Source: a virus
Length of the DNA: 60,102 nt
IMG/VR virus record: IMGVR_UViG_3300009160_000047
Coordinates: 1 to 60,102 of that record
Direction: 5' to 3' (one strand)
Numbering within the stretch: position 1 is the stretch's first letter; every line of letters starts with the position of its first letter. Both the position numbers and the translations under genes were made by a program. Positions 57,335 to 60,102 of the stretch are shown here, in pieces. Under the pieces are notes generated by a model. The model was not told the DNA's origin, ran no database searches, and was given only the letters and a program-made list of their open reading frames with translations.

Positions 57335-59035
57335 TTAGCTCCACTTGATGATTACGATGCCAGAGCCGCCATTAGAGCCTTTATTTCCACCGCCAGAACC
57401 TGCAGGGGCTCCGCCTCCGCCCCCACCTCCGCCAGTGTTAGCTTGACCTGCGGTACTTGTACCTTTGAAACCGGGGCTTCCAACACCGGAATCACCATTT
57501 CCACCACCGCCAGAACCGCCAGTAGATGGGCTTCCATCGGAACGAGCGCCACCACCACCGCCACCTGCGTAAGTTGTAGAAGTTCCAGTGATAGATGAGG
57601 CTGTACCAGCGCCTCCGTTACCACCAGATTGACCCGAACCAGCCGTGCCTGCGGCGCTTGCGCCGCCTCCACCACCACCACCTCGGTTGCCCCCTGCGCC
57701 ACCAGCATTACCTTGCCCTGATGGAGAAGCCGTGCCACCAGCATTTCCAGCACCATTTGATCCACCGCCAGAACCGCCACTTGCGGGTGGGTATGTATTT
57801 GCACCGCCAGTACCGCCAGAACCTCCGGCTCCGCCTCCTGTTGAGGTAATAGAACTAAAAACAGAGTTACTACCACTTGTAGCCGCAACAAAGCCAATAT
57901 CGCTTGGGTTAGCCCCAAAACCACCAGCACCAACCGTTACTGTATATGTTGTACCCGCAGTTACTGAAAATCCTGTAGCTGTAAGGAAACCACCCGCACC
58001 ACCACCACCAGAAGTGAAATCCGTTGTAGTTGAAGAGTTTGCACCACCGCCGCCACCACCAGCAACGACTAAGTATTGAACCTGAGTTGCACCAGCAGGG
58101 GCTGTCCATGTGTTAGACGAAAAAAATACGATTGTGTTTGCACTTGTAATAAAGTCAGTTGGCGTTGTTGGAGCCAATGTGCCTGAAGATGTAAACGTAT
58201 GAACGACATTACCAGCGGCATAGGTTACTGTGCCACCAGTGAAATATTGAATTGAGCCGGGGTAGCGAAGAATGACAATTCCTGAACCGCCTGCGCCTGA
58301 GTTTGATGCTGTGGCTGAACCGCTTCCACCACCACCACCAGTGTTTGCAGTTCCAGCAGTACCGGGGTTTGCGGCAGAACCCCCACCGCCTACACCGCCC
58401 GCTCCGCCACCACTACCTACGCCAGCACCTCCTCCACCGCCACCATAGGTAGTTACAGTGCCAGAAATTGCACTTGCAATGCCAGCCCCACCATTGCCGC
58501 CAATATTAGTATATGGATTTACTAATCCAACTGTTCCTGCTCCACCACCACCACTACCTGCACTACTTCCGTTTCCAGTATTGTTACCTCCAGCATTACC
58601 TTGACCAGAAGTGCCTGCGCCGCCTGATGTACCATCATCACCACCACCACCGCCAGAACCGCCGGGGCCACCATCAGTGTTATAAGCGCCGCCATAACCA
58701 CCACCCAAAGCAACAATACGGCCTGTGTATGCACCTGATGTTGTTGAATCAAAAACTGAATTAAACCCAACAGTTCCGTTTACGTTAGACCCGCCAGAAG
58801 CCGCCGCACCGCCACCACCAACAGTAACAAAGTAAGAAGTTCCAGATGTAATACCCGCATAACCAGCAAGTACGCCACCCGCTCCACCACCACCGCCGTG
58901 CCAGCGTGATCCGCCACTTCCACCACCAGCAACAATCAAATACTCAACAACAGACGGAGGAACGCCCGTCCAATTCAGGTTTTTGACCGCCTGACTGACT
59001 TGACTCAGTGTCCACATTCCGCTGTATTGAGGCAT
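57335..59035 (-). CDS. Glycine-rich adhesin-like protein (two tandem Gly-rich domains)
   Basis: 566 residues. The first 25 residues (MPQYSGMWTLSQVSQAVKN) form the attachment head. Residues about 29-285 and 318-566 are two similar modules, each starting VEYLIVAGGG/VQYLVVAGGG and ending GSGIVILRYP/GSGIVIIKW, dominated by Gly with Ala, Ser, Thr, Tyr. These resemble glycine-rich receptor-binding parts (polyglycine-type). It precedes the lysis cassette, a common site of host-recognition genes. Confidence 0.78.
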   Translation of the reverse strand: MPQYSGMWTLSQVSQAVKNLNWTGVPPSVVEYLIVAGGGSGGSRWHGGGGGAGGVLAGYAGITSGTSYFVTVGGGGAAASGGSNVNGTVGFNSVFDSTTSGAYTGRIVALGGGYGGAYNTDGGPGGSGGGGGDDGTSGGAGTSGQGNAGGNNTGNGSSAGSGGGGAGTVGLVNPYTNIGGNGGAGIASAISGTVTTYGGGGGGAGVGSGGGAGGVGGGGSAANPGTAGTANTGGGGGSGSATASNSGAGGSGIVILRYPGSIQYFTGGTVTYAAGNVVHTFTSSGTLAPTTPTDFITSANTIVFFSSNTWTAPAGATQVQYLVVAGGGGGGANSSTTTDFTSGGGGAGGFLTATGFSVTAGTTYTVTVGAGGFGANPSDIGFVAATSGSNSVFSSITSTGGGAGGSGGTGGANTYPPASGGSGGGSNGAGNAGGTASPSGQGNAGGAGGNRGGGGGGGASAAGTAGSGQSGGNGGAGTASSITGTSTTYAGGGGGGARSDGSPSTGGSGGGGNGDSGVGSPGFKGTSTAGQANTGGGGGGGGAPAGSGGGNKGSNGGSGIVIIKWS

Positions 59036-59047
59036 CTCTTGCTCCGA

Positions 59048-59407
59048 TTAAACTGTTGGTGCTACAAACTCAACCCAAGAAGTTGTGGGTTCATCCCATG
59101 TAAACATCTTACCTTCTATAACGGGCATAGCTGTAGGTGCGCCCCACTGACAAGTGTTTTCGTTCAACAACCAAGACGCATAGGGCTTGGGAGGAATAAA
59201 TGCATCACGAACTGAATCGTAGCTATAGCCCAAACCTGCGTAGTTAAAACGGAGAGGTCTGCCCTCTGGATGCTGTCCACCCTGTGTACGATATGAGGTT
59301 TGCACCCACTCGCTAGGATCGCCCCAGTGTCCCAAAGCTAAGGTTTCTGCATCAATCACAATTACTTGATCTACGATGCCGTTAGTTATATGTGCGTAGT
59401 GCGCCAT
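59048..59407 (-). CDS. Conserved phage protein with NYAGLGYSYD motif
   Basis: 119 residues: MAHYAHITNGIVDQVIVIDAETL, WVQTSYRTQGGQHPEGRPLRFNYAGLGYSYD and FIPPKPYASWLLNENTCQWGAPTAMP. This pattern is widespread near tail genes of environmental phages, sometimes as a fibre-assembly-like protein. The ribosome site GAAAGGA is inside the end of the HNH gene, giving a 26-base overlap. Confidence 0.72.
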   Translation of the reverse strand: MAHYAHITNGIVDQVIVIDAETLALGHWGDPSEWVQTSYRTQGGQHPEGRPLRFNYAGLGYSYDSVRDAFIPPKPYASWLLNENTCQWGAPTAMPVIEGKMFTWDEPTTSWVEFVAPTV

Positions 59408-60044
59408 TTTCAGTCCTTTCGGTGATTAAAGAATATTTCCATTCCGCCATTGTTTTGGCGTTTTTACTGGAGTTGCAAAATAAACATAATGGTTGCAGAT
59501 TTCCGATGCTGTGTCTACCACCACGAGCAACAGGAATGATATGGTCAATTGTTACATTCTCCATAGTGCCGCAGTGAGCGCATGGTGATGCGTACAAACG
59601 GATCAATTCTTTTTCAGTTACCTGAAAGATGCCATTGCCACGCAACTTTGCCCTGCGTTTGTGCGACTTCTCTGCCATCTTGGGCAAATGATTAAGCCGA
59701 TGCTTTTCTAGTATTGCTTTGATCGCCTCTGGGTTTGCTAAACGCCATGCTTTTTTGACAGCCAAATGATGCTCAATGTTTTTAGAATACTGCCGTCTAC
59801 CAGCTTCACGGACTTTCTCAGGGTTATTCTTACGCCACTTCTTTAAGTGTTCGTACTGTTCCGCCTGATGTGCTTTTTGGTAAGCCGCCCGTTTCACTTT
59901 GACAGTCGCTTTGTTGTCAATGTAATACTGTTTTCTTTGCGTTAATTGGCACTGTTTACACGAAGACGCATACCTATCCCTGTCCTTGTAGAACAAGTCC
60001 ACTGATTTCTCAGTTTGGCATTTGGTACAGGTCTTAGTGTTCAT
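59382..60044 (-). CDS. HNH endonuclease with N-terminal zinc finger
   Basis: 220 residues. N-terminal CTKCQTEKSV with CKQCQ at about 33; a basic middle; then CAHCGTMENVTIDHIIPVARGGRHSIGNLQPLCLFCNSSKN (about 153-192) with DHIIP and two CxxC: the HNH fold. It is a free-standing homing-type endonuclease inserted between glycine-rich genes. The start overlaps the stop of the glycine-rich gene (TAATG). Confidence 0.88.
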   Translation of the reverse strand: MNTKTCTKCQTEKSVDLFYKDRDRYASSCKQCQLTQRKQYYIDNKATVKVKRAAYQKAHQAEQYEHLKKWRKNNPEKVREAGRRQYSKNIEHHLAVKKAWRLANPEAIKAILEKHRLNHLPKMAEKSHKRRAKLRGNGIFQVTEKELIRLYASPCAHCGTMENVTIDHIIPVARGGRHSIGNLQPLCLFCNSSKNAKTMAEWKYSLITERTENGALRTYN

Positions 60045-60102
60045 TAGAAAATGATTGAACCTGAAGATGTGAATGTGTAAATCTGATAGCCGTCAGAATA
60101 AC
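60044..60102 (-). CDS. Glycine-rich protein, C-terminal part (runs off right edge)
   Basis: The last 18 codons and a stop of a gene whose upstream part is missing. The end SDGYQIYTFTSSGSIIF is the typical closing strand of glycine-rich phage tail proteins. Fifty-nine bases remain here and 166 at the left edge, a multiple of three together, so they join in frame. Confidence 0.7.
   Translation of the reverse strand, partial: YSDGYQIYTFTSSGSIIF

Noticed and set aside
57645-58079. Proline-rich plus-strand frame
   Set aside because: Complement of poly-Gly codons in the glycine-rich gene; no independent signals.

Overview
The window looks like a near-complete genome of a lytic-type tailed phage with a short-tail (podovirus, P22-like) virion, most likely from an uncultured freshwater or other environmental lineage infecting a Gram-negative bacterium. 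The reasons are a P22-like portal, a P22 gp10-like tail protein, a large terminase, a coat/scaffold/decoration set, a transglycosylase-bearing ejection protein and a GH24 lysozyme. No integrase, DNA polymerase, RNA polymerase, bona fide tRNA or CRISPR array was seen. The host is inferred only loosely (proteobacterial-type promoters, Gram-negative-type lysis genes). A glycine-rich gene runs off the left edge (1-166) and its apparent 3' end lies at the right edge (60044-60102). The two pieces join in frame, so the map is probably circular or circularly permuted.

Layout. (1) 17986 down to 1, then 60102 down to 39900 across the join, all minus strand: one late block of about 38 kb. It runs TerS, a LexA-like wHTH protein, TerL, portal, a GroES-like protein, scaffold, decoration and coat proteins, a set of small basic proteins, adaptor proteins, tail and fibre proteins, glycine-rich proteins, HNH endonuclease, lysis cassette (membrane proteins, lysozyme), gp10-like protein, and the large ejection proteins, including a 2242-residue polyvalent protein with an HExxH motif. 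(2) 18218-25136, plus strand: about 25 short early genes, mostly of unknown function, ending with a C5-methyltransferase-like gene. (3) 34390 down to 25114, minus strand: small accessory genes, a phosphoribosyltransferase, a GT60-like glycosyltransferase fused to a methyltransferase, a ParB-like protein, an SF2 helicase and a TOPRIM primase-like protein. (4) 34450-35080, minus strand: a stretch of about 630 nt without genes, with its own promoter, many strong hairpins, a pseudoknot and a terminator, which is a strong candidate for a large ornate phage ncRNA of the GOLLD/ROOL type. (5) 36357 down to 35170, minus strand: VRR-NUC nuclease and a PAPS-reductase-like protein. (6) 36437-39923, plus strand: a recombination module (PD-(D/E)XK nuclease, ERF annealing protein, SSB-like tip protein, RHH protein, HNH protein).

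Regulation. The early (plus) and late (minus) blocks diverge from 17987-18217, where opposed sigma70-like promoters are overlapped by CTGTC/GACAG dyads. The same half-sites recur at 21543-21564 and at the ncRNA promoter. A separate 37-39 nt palindromic repeat occurs three times, at 17172, 35131 and 45671. With helicase, primase-like, ERF and SSB-like proteins but no polymerase, the phage presumably replicates with the host polymerase.

Most functions given are family-level readings by eye; no database search was run.
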